Part shown: piece after piece, positions 17,645 through 26,479 of the stretch
Layout of the letters: each line of letters opens with the position of its first letter
How positions within the stretch are numbered: position 1 is the first letter of the stretch
Source of the DNA: CAYUYV01 sp050331455
Lineage (GTDB): Bacteria > Pseudomonadota > Alphaproteobacteria > JAJFIK01
Assembly: GCA_050331455.1 (NCBI GenBank)
Contig: JBHJGV010000010.1
Span: forward strand, 1-64,000
Direction: 5' to 3'
DNA length: 64,000 bases
Program-made: the position numbers and the translations under genes
The notes under the pieces: generated by a model
The model's database searches: none
What the model was told of the DNA's origin: nothing
What the model saw: only the letters and a program-made list of their open reading frames with translations

Positions 17645-18469
17645 ATGGCTTTTGTTCGCCCCGTCACTGTGCTTCATCTTGTCTGTCTCGTGGCTGGCAT
17701 TCTGCTGTCCGGTATCGCGGCGGCTTCCGCCGGGATCCTGATCACCCCGCAACGGGTGGTTTTTGCGGAAGGTGACCGTTCTTCCGAGGTCGTGATCAAC
17801 AATGTTTCCGACAAGACGCTCGTCTATCGCCTGAGCTGGTTTCACCTGCGCATGGGCGAGAACGGACGATATGTTAAATATGATCCTGAAACAGAACAGT
17901 TTCCCCATGCCGATGCCCTGGTGCGTTTCTCCCCCCGCCAGGTGACCCTGGCGCCGGGACAGTCCCAGACAGTGCGTCTGGTGCTGCGCCGCAAGTCGGA
18001 TCTCGCACAAGGGGAATACCGTTCCCATCTGCTGTTCCAGGCCATCCCCCGCATCGATCCCAATCAAACGACGGATGAAGAGGGCATTCAGATGCGCCTG
18101 CAGCTTCTCCTCGGCTTCTCGATTCCCGTGATCGTCCGCGTGGGACAGCTCAACGTGGTGGCGGGCATGACGGGCACGCGGATCGAAGCGGGCCCGGACG
18201 GAGACTTGATGCTGAAAGTGGATGTGTCCCGCGAGGGCGCGGCGAGCCCCTATGGCCGTCTCCGGGCCCTGTGGCGGGCCGTCGGCGAGGATCCCCGGCA
18301 GATCGGCATCGTGAACAATGTCGCCGTCTTCCCGGAAATCTCCACAAGGAGGGTCGAATTTCCCTTGAGCGACCGCCCGACCGGCCCGGGACAGCTCCTG
18401 GTGCGCTATGAAGGCCTTGATGAATATGACGGACAGGTGTTCGCCGAGCAGGCGTTCCGGGTGGAATGA
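17645..18469 (+). CDS. PapD-like periplasmic fimbrial-type chaperone
   Basis: 274 residues starting at ATG 17645 with AGAGGA upstream; the frame extends further upstream but over the DUF4402 gene. A signal peptide (VLHLVCLVAGILLSGIAAASA) is followed by the Ig-like chaperone fold: ITPQRVVFAEGDRSSEVVINN carries the Arg of the subunit-binding cleft, and FSPRQVTLAPGQSQTVRLVL is the second hallmark block. Such chaperones donate a strand to fold exported beta-sandwich subunits in the periplasm. Clients are probably the two DUF4402 proteins just upstream. No usher gene is present in the window, so how the subunits reach the surface is unclear. Confidence 0.85.
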   Translation: MAFVRPVTVLHLVCLVAGILLSGIAAASAGILITPQRVVFAEGDRSSEVVINNVSDKTLVYRLSWFHLRMGENGRYVKYDPETEQFPHADALVRFSPRQVTLAPGQSQTVRLVLRRKSDLAQGEYRSHLLFQAIPRIDPNQTTDEEGIQMRLQLLLGFSIPVIVRVGQLNVVAGMTGTRIEAGPDGDLMLKVDVSREGAASPYGRLRALWRAVGEDPRQIGIVNNVAVFPEISTRRVEFPLSDRPTGPGQLLVRYEGLDEYDGQVFAEQAFRVE

Positions 18470-18483
18470 CCGCCCACCGGCGG

Positions 18484-18516
18484 GATCCGCAGGCGCAATC
18501 GCGCTGCCTGCGGATC
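18484..18516 (+). repeat. 11-bp perfect inverted repeat after the chaperone gene
   Basis: GATCCGCAGGC (18484-18494) pairs exactly with GCCTGCGGATC (18506-18516) around an 11-nt loop, 15 bp past the stop codon. No T-run follows; it may stabilise the 3' end of the mRNA. A TCACTGCGGG direct repeat follows at once. Confidence 0.6.
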
Positions 18517-18684
18517 ACTGCGGGTCACTGCGGGCCATAAAGCCAGGTGAACACAGACCAGTGACAGGAAAGCCCCTATACCCATTGGCTATCCATTGGT
18601 TGGTCCGCAAGGCCCGCGCAGACTTGCCGAAACAGGCCCTTGCCTTGTCATCCTGTGCCAAACTGATATATTTTGCATGGCTTG

Positions 18685-18706
18685 ACGCGCTTCGGCGCGT
18701 TTTTTT
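18685..18706 (+). terminator. Intrinsic terminator
   Basis: ACGCGC-TTCG-GCGCGT stem with a stable UUCG tetraloop followed by six further T residues. It lies 216 bp after the chaperone gene and 129 bp before the GNAT-nitrilase start, so it ends the DUF4402/chaperone transcript, a short RNA, or an attenuated leader of the next gene. Confidence 0.85.
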
Positions 18707-18834
18707 GTTTTTACACGGAGCAGCGCTCCAGGTCTGGGCCGGGCGAGGCAGGGTGCCCCGCCGGCGCGGTCCTGTTCGGCCGTGCGCGATCGATCCCCGG
18801 CCCGCGCTTGTTCCGCCGACACAGTGAAGAAATC

Positions 18835-20385
18835 ATGTCATCCATCAAACGCAAAGTGAAGCTGTCGGTCCGCAATGCAGTCTTCGCGGACATTCCCGCC
18901 ATTCTGGCCCTGGACGAGCGCGCCTACAGGGAGATGGAACCCTATGATGCCGGGATGATCCGGGGACAAATCACGAACTATCCCCAGGGTCAGTTCATCG
19001 TCGAGTATGAAGGCACGGTGGTCGGTTATGCGGCTTGCTTTCGCATTTCCGAGCGTGAAGGCATGGCGCCCCACACCTGGTCGCAGATCACTGGTGCGGG
19101 CTTTGCGGCCCGGCATGACCCGCTCGGCGACTGGCTCTACGGCATGGAGGTTTGTGTCGACCCCAATCACCGGAGGCTGCGGATCGGTCAGCGCCTTTAC
19201 GACGCCCGGCGTCAATTGTGTGAATCGGAGGAGATCAAGGGGATCGTGTTCGGCGGGCGTTTGCCCGGCTGGTCGCGCCGGCGCAAGACCTATCCCGATC
19301 CCATGGTTTATGTGGAGGCTGTACGAAACAAGGAAATCAGCGACCCGACGGTGGCCTTTTTCCTGCGTTCCGGCTTCGAGCCCATCGGTGTGCTGAAAAA
19401 CTATCTGCCCGAGGACAAGAATTCGGGTGGCGCCGCCATCCACATGGTCTGGCGCAATCCCTATGTGGAGGCGGTGGAGGGCGCCACGAGCCACGCCCAT
19501 GCCCCCAAAGACGTGGTCCGCGTGGCCACCGTGCAGTTCCAGCAGCGCATGGTTCATTCCTTCGAGGAATTCATCGGCAATATAGAATATTTCGTCGATG
19601 TGTGCGCCGATTACCGCTCCGACTTCGTCGTGTTCCCCGAACTCGTGACGCTCCAGCTTCTGGCCCTGGAAAGCCGGCGCCTGTCTCCGGCCGAGTCCAT
19701 CGAGGCCCTGACGGCCTACACGCCGCGCTTCGTGGAAGCGGTCCGGGAGCTTGCCATTCGGCACAATGTCAACATTATCGGCGGATCCCACCCCACACGG
19801 ACCGATGACGGCGACATCCAGAATGTCGCCTATTGTTTCCTGCGCGATGGGTCGGTCCATGCCCAGGAAAAGATTCATCCCACCCCCAATGAGCGGCACT
19901 GGTGGGGCATCAAGGGCGGCGACGAAATCGCCACCATTCCCACCGACTGCGGACTGATCGGTATTTTGATCTGTTACGACTCGGAATTTCCTGAACTGTC
20001 CCGGCGGCTCGCCGATGAAGGCGCGCGGATTCTGTTCGTTCCATTCTGTACGGATAATCGCCAGGGATACCTGCGGGTCCGCTATTGCTGCCAGGCGCGC
20101 GCTATAGAGAACCAACTCTATGTGGTGATGTCCGGCAATGTGGGCAATCTGCCCAATGTGGAAAACATGGACGTGCAATACGCCCAATCGGTCATCCTGA
20201 CGCCCTGTGATTTCCCCTTCGCGCGGGACGGCATCGCCGCGGAAGCCAGCGAGAATGTGGAAACCGTCACGATCGCCGATCTCAATCTGTCGGATCTGTC
20301 CTGGGCGCGGGCCCAGGGCACGGTGCAGAATCTCCGGGACCGGCGTTTCGATCTTTACAGGACTGTCTGGGAGAAACAGACATGA
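18835..20385 (+). CDS. GNAT acetyltransferase - nitrilase (carbon-nitrogen hydrolase) fusion
   Basis: 516 residues. The N-terminal half (about 10-210) is a GNAT fold with the acetyl-CoA-binding region VDPNHRRLRIGQRLYDARR (about 109-127). The C-terminal half (about 226-516) is a nitrilase-superfamily amidohydrolase with the full catalytic triad: Glu269 in VVFPEL, Lys346 in QEKIHPT and Cys380 in LICYDSEFPE. The fusion is a recognised bacterial architecture; its substrate is generally not known, but amide or N-acyl chemistry is expected. ATG 18835 is chosen because domain homology begins right after it. Its stop overlaps the start of the MFS gene (ATGA), indicating translational coupling and perhaps transport of the enzyme's substrate or product. 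Confidence 0.9.
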   Translation: MSSIKRKVKLSVRNAVFADIPAILALDERAYREMEPYDAGMIRGQITNYPQGQFIVEYEGTVVGYAACFRISEREGMAPHTWSQITGAGFAARHDPLGDWLYGMEVCVDPNHRRLRIGQRLYDARRQLCESEEIKGIVFGGRLPGWSRRRKTYPDPMVYVEAVRNKEISDPTVAFFLRSGFEPIGVLKNYLPEDKNSGGAAIHMVWRNPYVEAVEGATSHAHAPKDVVRVATVQFQQRMVHSFEEFIGNIEYFVDVCADYRSDFVVFPELVTLQLLALESRRLSPAESIEALTAYTPRFVEAVRELAIRHNVNIIGGSHPTRTDDGDIQNVAYCFLRDGSVHAQEKIHPTPNERHWWGIKGGDEIATIPTDCGLIGILICYDSEFPELSRRLADEGARILFVPFCTDNRQGYLRVRYCCQARAIENQLYVVMSGNVGNLPNVENMDVQYAQSVILTPCDFPFARDGIAAEASENVETVTIADLNLSDLSWARAQGTVQNLRDRRFDLYRTVWEKQT

Positions 20386-21686
20386 TCGCGTCCGGTGCCT
20401 TCCTGCCGACTCTGTCGACGCACCGCGTCTGGCGCCTCTTTGCCCTGTTCATGCTGTACACGGCGCAGGGCGTGCCCGAAGGCCTGCTTTATATCGCCGT
20501 GCCCGCATGGCTTGCCGCGAAGGGTGTCGCACCGGAAGCGATCGGCGGCTACATCGCCATTATTCTTCTTCCCTGGAGCCTGAAACTCATCAATGGTCTG
20601 ATCATGGACCGGGTCGCCTATCTGCCCATGGGCCGGCGGCGGCCCTGGGTGATCGGAGCCCAGGGCGCTCTGGTGTTGACACTGATCGTCTTCGGCGCCC
20701 GGGTGCCCGACGGGGAGGCCCTGACTTTCCTGATCGTGACCGGCTTTCTCGTCAATCTGTCTGCGGCCTTTCAGGATGTGGCGATCGACGGCATGGCCAT
20801 TGATGTGGTGCCGGAGGAAGAGCGCGCCCGGGCGAATGGCGTCATGTGGGGTGGCAAGACACTGGGGATTGCCGGCGCGGCGTTTGTCACCGGTTCGGTG
20901 ATCAACGCCTATGGCTTTGCACGAGCGGCTCTGGTCACGGCCGCCGTCGTTGCCCTGATCATGGTGGTGCCGATTGTGCTCCGCGAGCGGCCCGGCGAGC
21001 GGCTCATGCCCTGGACGGCGGGTGCCCCGGCGCCCGACGCGGCCGCCCGGCAGCTCCACGCCTGGGCCCCTCTGGCCATGCGGCTGCTCCGTGCCCTGAT
21101 GCCCCTGGGGAGCCTGCTATTCGCTGCCGGGATTTTCGTTGCGTTCACGGGTTATGGGCTGGAACAGGCCTATGCGCCGGTGCTCGCGGTGCAGACGCTG
21201 GATTGGACCGATGAGGGATACAGCCGGCTTGCAAGCCTTGCCAATCTGGCCGGCGGCGTGTTCGGCGTGGGTGTTGCCGGGGTCCTGGCGGACCGGTTCG
21301 GCGCCCTGCGCACCCTGATGGTCACCCTGCTGGCCATGGCCGTCTTGCAGGGCGCGATGGCCGGTGCCCCCGGCGCGTGGGCTGAAATCTTTGCCGTCTT
21401 CAAGGTGACCTATCTTATGCTGTTCGTCCTGATGTCGGTGTCCCTTTATGCCGCCGCCATGGCCCTGTGCGTTCCGGCTGTCGCCGCCACCCAATTCTCG
21501 GTCTACATGGCGGTGCTGAATTTCGGGACGGCCTTCGGGGCCCAGCGCTTTGGCGCCATCGAAGCGGCATCGGGGTATGGGGGTGTGCTGATGACTGCCG
21601 GGGGCGTGTGTTTTGCGGGCGCGGGCCTGTTCCTTCTCGCGGGCCGTTTTGCCGGCGAAAGGCCGCTGCGGGCGGATCCAGGCTGA
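20382..21686 (+). CDS. MFS transporter, AmpG/PAT-like
   Basis: 434 residues with about 12 hydrophobic segments, an inner-membrane permease. The block LSAAFQDVAIDGMAIDVVP (about 126-144) and the loop MDRVAYLPMGRRRPW (about 75-89) resemble the AmpG / acetyl-CoA-transporter-like branch of the major facilitator superfamily, which moves muropeptides or other bulky solutes. The start codon overlaps the stop of the GNAT-nitrilase gene (ATGA). Coupling to an amidase-like enzyme suggests an amide, peptide-like or acylated solute, but the substrate is not determined by sequence. Confidence 0.85.
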   Translation: MIASGAFLPTLSTHRVWRLFALFMLYTAQGVPEGLLYIAVPAWLAAKGVAPEAIGGYIAIILLPWSLKLINGLIMDRVAYLPMGRRRPWVIGAQGALVLTLIVFGARVPDGEALTFLIVTGFLVNLSAAFQDVAIDGMAIDVVPEEERARANGVMWGGKTLGIAGAAFVTGSVINAYGFARAALVTAAVVALIMVVPIVLRERPGERLMPWTAGAPAPDAAARQLHAWAPLAMRLLRALMPLGSLLFAAGIFVAFTGYGLEQAYAPVLAVQTLDWTDEGYSRLASLANLAGGVFGVGVAGVLADRFGALRTLMVTLLAMAVLQGAMAGAPGAWAEIFAVFKVTYLMLFVLMSVSLYAAAMALCVPAVAATQFSVYMAVLNFGTAFGAQRFGAIEAASGYGGVLMTAGGVCFAGAGLFLLAGRFAGERPLRADPG

Positions 21687-21886
21687 GAGGCACCGGCCCC
21701 CTGAGCCGGCGGCTTTACCGCTGTGGGCGGGCGACCATCATGCCTGGTGAATCGTCCCGACACCCCTTGTGTGGTACCCTCTCGCCTGAGGGCACGGTGA
21801 TTCGGGGGCCAGGCCTGCGATCCGGGTCTGCGGCGTCAACATGTTGGAGATCGGTCCGCCGTATCGCGGAAGTCGGGGAGACGGGT

Positions 21887-22852
21887 ATGGGGCGCATGGG
21901 AGCCGGCACGGCCGGCGAGGCCGATAGGGAAAGGCGAGGCAAGCGGCGTGCCGTGCGGCGCTTCCGGTCCGGGGCCGCGGGCCTCATCTGTGCGGTTCTG
22001 ATGGTCTCTGCCGGTGGCCTGCCGGCGCGCGCCGATGATGCTCCCGAGGACGGCATCGACACGGTCCGTGCCTTGACCCGATCCGTGGACGATGCCCTGG
22101 ATACCGCCGCCGCGAGACCGGTCATGGCGCTGCCCTCGGGCTTTTGCGGCATCGCCCGGGACCCGGATTATGCGGATTACGCCGCCGGCGTGATCGAGCA
22201 GATGGCCCGGTCCGGCCATGACGTTTTTGAAATCGCCATTCCCTGCACCGAGAAGGACGTGATCCAGTTACCGGAGGCCGAACGGACCGGCTTTTCCCAA
22301 TGGATCATCATTTCCGGCCATATGGACGAGACCGACAGCCCTTTGCTCGATATCGGCATGGAGCCTGAGGCCTATTTCAGCGGCCTCTTCCAGGAGATCA
22401 GCGCCAGCACCGAGGGCATCGACGCGGTCCTGGAGGATACGGGCCTGGCGCGCCCCGAATTCGACGCCCCCGTTCAGGACGAGGACGCCCTCTACTGGCC
22501 GCTGGTCCTGGACCTGCCCCATGGCGGGGAAAGCATGCCGGTCCGGGGCGTGGCCGCCGTCACCCTGCTGGGGCGTCGCCCTTTGGTCACCTATTGGTAT
22601 GCCAATCAAAGCCATGGGGTGCGCTCGGCCGAAACGATTCTGACGGATCAGCGGGACCTGACGGCCCGCCTGAAGGCCAACAATCCGCCGATCACGCCGC
22701 CGCAGGACGAGCCCGCACCGTCGGCGGCGCCGGACGCCGGGTCCGGCCTGTCGGCGAAGGGCATGATCGGGATCGGCATCGTGCTGGCGCTGGCCTGCGG
22801 CCTGGTCTGGCGTGTGGCGCGGGGCGGGCGGCCCGACCTCGAAATGTCCTAA
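21887..22852 (+). CDS. Exported or membrane-anchored protein of unknown function
   Basis: 321 residues from ATG 21887, chosen because GGGGAG lies 7-9 nt upstream and a basic N-region plus signal segment (GLICAVLMVSAGGLPARA) follows. No family recognised. The central part is acidic with two Cys (FCGIARD and IPCTEKD). Near the C-terminus there is a Pro-rich linker and one transmembrane segment (GMIGIGIVLALACGLVWRVA) with a short basic tail. This predicts a periplasmic domain tethered to the inner membrane by its C-terminus. It follows the MFS gene by 200 bp. Confidence 0.7.
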   Translation: MGRMGAGTAGEADRERRGKRRAVRRFRSGAAGLICAVLMVSAGGLPARADDAPEDGIDTVRALTRSVDDALDTAAARPVMALPSGFCGIARDPDYADYAAGVIEQMARSGHDVFEIAIPCTEKDVIQLPEAERTGFSQWIIISGHMDETDSPLLDIGMEPEAYFSGLFQEISASTEGIDAVLEDTGLARPEFDAPVQDEDALYWPLVLDLPHGGESMPVRGVAAVTLLGRRPLVTYWYANQSHGVRSAETILTDQRDLTARLKANNPPITPPQDEPAPSAAPDAGSGLSAKGMIGIGIVLALACGLVWRVARGGRPDLEMS

Positions 22853-22932
22853 GGCGGGTCTTTTGATCCGGAACCATCGGATCGACGGCCGGATTCATGG
22901 ATCGTCAAACTCTCTGGGTTTGACTCGAATGC

Positions 22933-23487
22933 ATGACAAAAGCCGTCCGTTCACCCCTGTTTGCCGCCTGCGTCGCCGGTCCCCTGCTCTGGGCCGCCTG
23001 GGTCGGGCAGGCCGCCTCCGAGGCCCCGCAGGAGCCCGCGCACCGGACCTATGGGTCCGGCCTCGTGCCGGCGCCGGGCGCCGGTGCCTTCGAGCATTCT
23101 CTTTCAAAAGCGTATCTGGCCTGGTCCGCCCGGTTGGGCGGTGCAGGCCTGTGGGCCCAGGCTGAATATCTCACGGTTCGGGCCCTGGCGGCGGGCCGGG
23201 GCGAGACGCCCGGTCCCATCCCCATCCTGGCTTTGGGGCCCGTGCCCGAGACCGATCCGGCCCTGGCCGATCTGCGCCGTGCAGGGGATCGTTTGGCCCG
23301 GTATCTGGCGCTGGAGGGCGCCCGGCCCGGCAAGCCCGTTTCTCCGGCTCTGGCTGAGGCCCAGGCCGCCTTCGATTGCTGGGCGGCCCTGGCCATGGAT
23401 CGCGCGCCCGAGCCCATCGTGGGCGAATGCCGCCAGGCCGCCGAGGCCGCTTTCCACCTCCTGGACCGGTCGGCGCCGGTGATCTGA
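22933..23487 (+). CDS. Exported protein resembling the N-terminal half of Rhodospirillales OmpA-family proteins
   Basis: 184 residues with a signal peptide (LFAACVAGPLLWAAWVGQAASE). The mature part keeps the pattern I associate with the region before the OmpA domain in Rhodospirillales OmpA-like proteins: F...LSKAYLAWSA near the start, WAQAEYLTVRAL, a stretch ending LARYLALEGAR, then ALAEAQAAFDCWAALAM and IVGECRQAAEAAF with two Cys. The OmpA peptidoglycan-binding domain itself is absent. Either it is a stand-alone version of that domain or a shortened gene. Function unknown. Confidence 0.6.
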   Translation: MTKAVRSPLFAACVAGPLLWAAWVGQAASEAPQEPAHRTYGSGLVPAPGAGAFEHSLSKAYLAWSARLGGAGLWAQAEYLTVRALAAGRGETPGPIPILALGPVPETDPALADLRRAGDRLARYLALEGARPGKPVSPALAEAQAAFDCWAALAMDRAPEPIVGECRQAAEAAFHLLDRSAPVI

Positions 23488-23721
23488 CGGGCGCCCAATA
23501 CGGACTCCGATACGGATCAGGCGCACGGGTGAGTCGGTGCTGCGTCCGGTGCCGGTGCCGGAGGCCCCGTCACGAGCGGCCTGCGCGAGGGCGGTGGACA
23601 AAGCCGCGTTTTCCGTTTTCCATCCACCCGGATTGCGGATCGGACACCGCCGCCTGGGCCATGGGCCCGGGCCGTGACCCGAGCTCAATCGGGACAGGAC
23701 ACGGAAACAAAGAGTCTCGCC

Positions 23722-24183
23722 ATGACGGCAGTGGTCATCCGGCCCGCCGAGCCCGCCGACGTCGGTCAACTGACGGAGACGGCCGTTCGGTCCTGGACGC
23801 AGGCCTATGAAGGCGTGCTGACGGAAAATGCTGTTGCCGAAGCCCCCAAACGCCTGCGCCAGGCGATTGCGGACGACTGGCGGGATATTTTCGTGGCAGA
23901 AGCGCGCCGGGACGGCATTGTCGGCTATTTCGATTTCGAACCTGGAACGAGCCATATTCGGCGCATTTATGTGGACCCCAAACACCATCGGCGGGGCATC
24001 GGACGTCTGATGATCGAGGCCGCCCTCGATATCCTTCGCGATCGCGGCTTTAGCGCAGCGACCATCGACGTGGTTGAGGGCACGAAGGCGCCGGCCTTTC
24101 ACCGGGCCCTGGGATGGCGGGAAGTGGCCCGTGCGGAGTCGAGGGATGGCGTGTTCGTCATTTCCATGATCAAGGACCTGTGA
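23722..24183 (+). CDS. GNAT-family N-acetyltransferase
   Basis: 153 residues, a complete single-domain GNAT enzyme transferring an acetyl group from acetyl-CoA to an amine. The pattern IRPAEPADVGQL opens the fold, IRRIYVDPKHHRRGIGRLM (about 87-105) is the motif A acetyl-CoA pyrophosphate loop, and FHRALGWREV is motif B. ATG 23722 is used because homology begins there; the frame extends to 23674 without support. The substrate is unknown. Followed by a strong terminator. Confidence 0.85.
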   Translation: MTAVVIRPAEPADVGQLTETAVRSWTQAYEGVLTENAVAEAPKRLRQAIADDWRDIFVAEARRDGIVGYFDFEPGTSHIRRIYVDPKHHRRGIGRLMIEAALDILRDRGFSAATIDVVEGTKAPAFHRALGWREVARAESRDGVFVISMIKDL

Positions 24184-24270
24184 TGACGCGCCATGGCCGG
24201 CCAAGCGCGAGCGCACATCGAGGCGCGCACAACACCTGAACAAACCCACAGCAATGACGATCTATGCAAA

Positions 24271-24297
24271 ACGGGCCCCGACGGGGCCCGTTGTCTT
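24271..24297. terminator. Bidirectional intrinsic terminator
   Basis: ACGGGCCCC-gac-GGGGCCCGT gives a perfect 9-bp GC-rich stem between the converging GNAT and DM13 genes, followed by TGTCTTT on the plus strand and TTTGC on the minus strand. Confidence 0.85.
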
Positions 24298-24319
24298 TGA
24301 CCGGATCTGACAGCGCGGG

Positions 24320-24772
24320 TCAGTCTGAGATCGTCAGCGGTCCTGCACCCCAGAGCTTGGAAAACCGCTCGCAATGGATGACCACCGATTGGTACGCGGA
24401 CAGGTCCGTGCCGGTGGGGATTTCGTAGGTCTGGGCGCCCCGCGACTTGTCCAGCTCAGCGACCAGAAGGCTGCCCTCCGTGGCGTTCTTGCCCGTGACG
24501 GCGTCCGGGGCGAGGGGGGACAGGAAGATCTTCAGGTCCGGCCCGCGGCGGGTGCGGAAATCATCGCTCAGCGCAATGAAGGTCTTGCCGTCTTCCTCGT
24601 AGATCCGCCAGTTGCCGCTGATCTTGTACTCCTGATTGGTGAAGCCGCCGCTGGCGAGTTCGGCGTCCTGAGCCGCATAGGCCGATGAAGGCGCGGCCAC
24701 GAGGACCGGTGCGGCGAAGGCGAAAGCGAGGGCGGCGAAGCCGGCGCGGATCAGGTTTTTCAAACGTGTCAT
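24320..24772 (-). CDS. DM13-domain exported protein
   Basis: 150 residues: signal peptide to about residue 34 (AYA cleavage) and then a single DM13 domain. Diagnostic blocks are GNWRIYEEDGKTFIALSDDF, GPDLKIFLSP and YQSVVIHCERFSKLWG, including the conserved Cys that in DM13/DOMON-type proteins is thought to take part in redox or haem-linked electron transfer. ATG 24772 has GGAGAG upstream. It acts in the periplasm; the partner is unknown. Single gene, ending at the bidirectional terminator. Confidence 0.85.
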   Translation of the reverse strand: MTRLKNLIRAGFAALAFAFAAPVLVAAPSSAYAAQDAELASGGFTNQEYKISGNWRIYEEDGKTFIALSDDFRTRRGPDLKIFLSPLAPDAVTGKNATEGSLLVAELDKSRGAQTYEIPTGTDLSAYQSVVIHCERFSKLWGAGPLTISD

Positions 24773-24931
24773 GGCTCACTCTCCATTCTGATCGATGACG
24801 GAACCCGTGTCGTCACGGGCCCTTCAAGGGTGTTCAGTCCGACACCCCATACCTAGGGGGGCGGGATCCTTCGCACCAGATATATCTCGGGATCGTGAAG
24901 ACGTCCGCGCCGGGCACTCGCCTGAGCCCGA

Positions 24932-26194
24932 TCAGGCGTTTTTACCGATAAAGCCGAACAGGTGACCGGCCACCTTGCGCATTTGTATTTCTTCCGCACC
25001 CTCGGTAATGCGGTAACGCCGGTGATGGCGGTAGATATGTTCGAAGGGTTTATGCCGTGAATAGCCCATGCCGCCATGGGTCTGCATGGCCTGGTCTGCC
25101 GCATCACAGCACAGGCGGTTTGCCCGGTAATTGCACATGGCCACCTTGTCCGAGATCAGCCGCGAGACGTCCACATGGTCCATGCGGTCCATTTCCCAGG
25201 CGGTCTTGCGGATCAGTTCCCGGAGCATCGCGGCCTCGGTGTGGAGCTCGACCAGGGGAAACTGGATGCCCTGATTGGCCGCGAGCGGCTTGCCGAAGGG
25301 TTTGCGCATCCGGGCATATTCCACGCTTTCGTTGATGCAGAACTGGGCCGCGCCGAGGCTTGATGCGGCCTGGCGGATGCGGTTTTCGTGCACGAAATGC
25401 TGGGCGAGGGCGAGGCCGCGGTCCAGGGGGCCAAAAACCGCCATGTCCGGCACCCACACATTGTCGAGGCGCACCCGCGCGTGGTCCGTGGGCATATTGA
25501 AGGTCCACAGGAATTCTTCTGTATGGAAGCCATCCGCATTTGTCGGAACCAGAAAACAGGTGATGCCGAGGGCATCGCCGTCCTTGCCGCTCGTCCGGGC
25601 AAAGATCATATCCCAATTGGCCGTGTGCAGACCGGTATTCCACATCTTTTCGCCCGTGATGCGCCAGCCATTACCGTCGCGCACGGCCCGGGTCTCCATC
25701 CAGGTGGCGTCGGAGCCATGGTTCGGTTCGGTCAGGCCGAAGCCGATACGGTGGGTGCCGGCCATCATGCCGTTGATGAATTCTTCTTTCTGTTCGGGGG
25801 TGCCGAAATCCCGGAACATGAGCACCTGGGGAAAGTTTCCGACAATGGAACTTTCATTCTGCAGATCATTGTGCAGGCCGAGCCCCTTGGCTGCCAAGTG
25901 CTCCCGGATGATCGCCATGGCAAGGTTACCGATTTCCTCGCCGCCATAGTCGCGGGGCAGGGCGAGGCGCAAAAAGCCAGCCTTGTCGGCGCGCCGGCGC
26001 ATCTCCCGCAGCAGGTCTTCCCAGTCCTCCCGGGGTTGGCCGTCATTGTCCCAATCGGTGCGCGCATGCTCCCGGCGGTGATCGAAGAAGCGGATATTGT
26101 CGTTTTCGTTTTCGAGGGTCCGGATCTCGGTCTCGATGAACCGGTCCATGGCCTCAAGTTTCTCGGTGATCCAGGCGGGAACGGTGAAGTCCAT
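24932..26194 (-). CDS. Acyl-CoA dehydrogenase
   Basis: 420 residues, full length for an FAD-dependent acyl-CoA dehydrogenase, which introduces a 2,3-double bond into acyl-CoA thioesters. The FAD/substrate loop FGLTEPNHGSDATWMETRA (about 152-170), the helical block SVEYARMRKPFGKPLAANQ, MQTHGGMGYSR, and the C-terminal YRITEGAEEIQMRK with the catalytic Glu region are all present. GGGAGG precedes ATG 26194. The N-terminal extension and GFLRLALPRDYGGEE resemble the long- or branched-chain members. It is transcribed alone, divergent from the acidic protein gene. Confidence 0.93.
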   Translation of the reverse strand: MDFTVPAWITEKLEAMDRFIETEIRTLENENDNIRFFDHRREHARTDWDNDGQPREDWEDLLREMRRRADKAGFLRLALPRDYGGEEIGNLAMAIIREHLAAKGLGLHNDLQNESSIVGNFPQVLMFRDFGTPEQKEEFINGMMAGTHRIGFGLTEPNHGSDATWMETRAVRDGNGWRITGEKMWNTGLHTANWDMIFARTSGKDGDALGITCFLVPTNADGFHTEEFLWTFNMPTDHARVRLDNVWVPDMAVFGPLDRGLALAQHFVHENRIRQAASSLGAAQFCINESVEYARMRKPFGKPLAANQGIQFPLVELHTEAAMLRELIRKTAWEMDRMDHVDVSRLISDKVAMCNYRANRLCCDAADQAMQTHGGMGYSRHKPFEHIYRHHRRYRITEGAEEIQMRKVAGHLFGFIGKNA

Positions 26195-26479
26195 CGGGCA
26201 ACCTCCCTGATTTTTTACGTTCTTTCCCCGGGCGTTCGCTTATTCGGTCGATCTCGTCGCCCGCGCCGCTGCCCGTCGATCGAAAAAGTATGCCCTGCCT
26301 GAAACGGCGCCGACACCCCTTGTGACCGGCGGCACAGTGCCCATGCCGCGTCTGGGCCAAAAAAGGCTCGTGGCCAGGACGGCCCCACAGACAACAGACC
26401 CCGAACGCGCACGACCCCGAGCATTGACGATTACAAACACAGCGAACCTCAAACCGCCCCACGCACAGGAGACAGACCC
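26195..26479. promoter_or_regulatory. Divergent intergenic region (acyl-CoA dehydrogenase / acidic protein)
   Basis: 285 bp with ribosome-binding sites at both ends (GGGAGG for the minus gene, AGGAG for the plus gene), so promoters for both are expected here. No operator-like repeat stands out. Confidence 0.4.

Larger units (their letters stand above)
18470..18834. other. 365-bp intergenic region
   Basis: No gene recognised between the chaperone and the GNAT-nitrilase gene. It contains the inverted repeat at 18484-18516 and the strong intrinsic terminator at 18685-18706. The stretch between them, about 18520-18684, could encode a short terminated RNA, but no promoter is clear. Confidence 0.5.

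Noticed and set aside
18838..20187. 449-codon minus-strand frame
   Set aside because: Antisense to the GNAT-nitrilase fusion, which has all catalytic residues.
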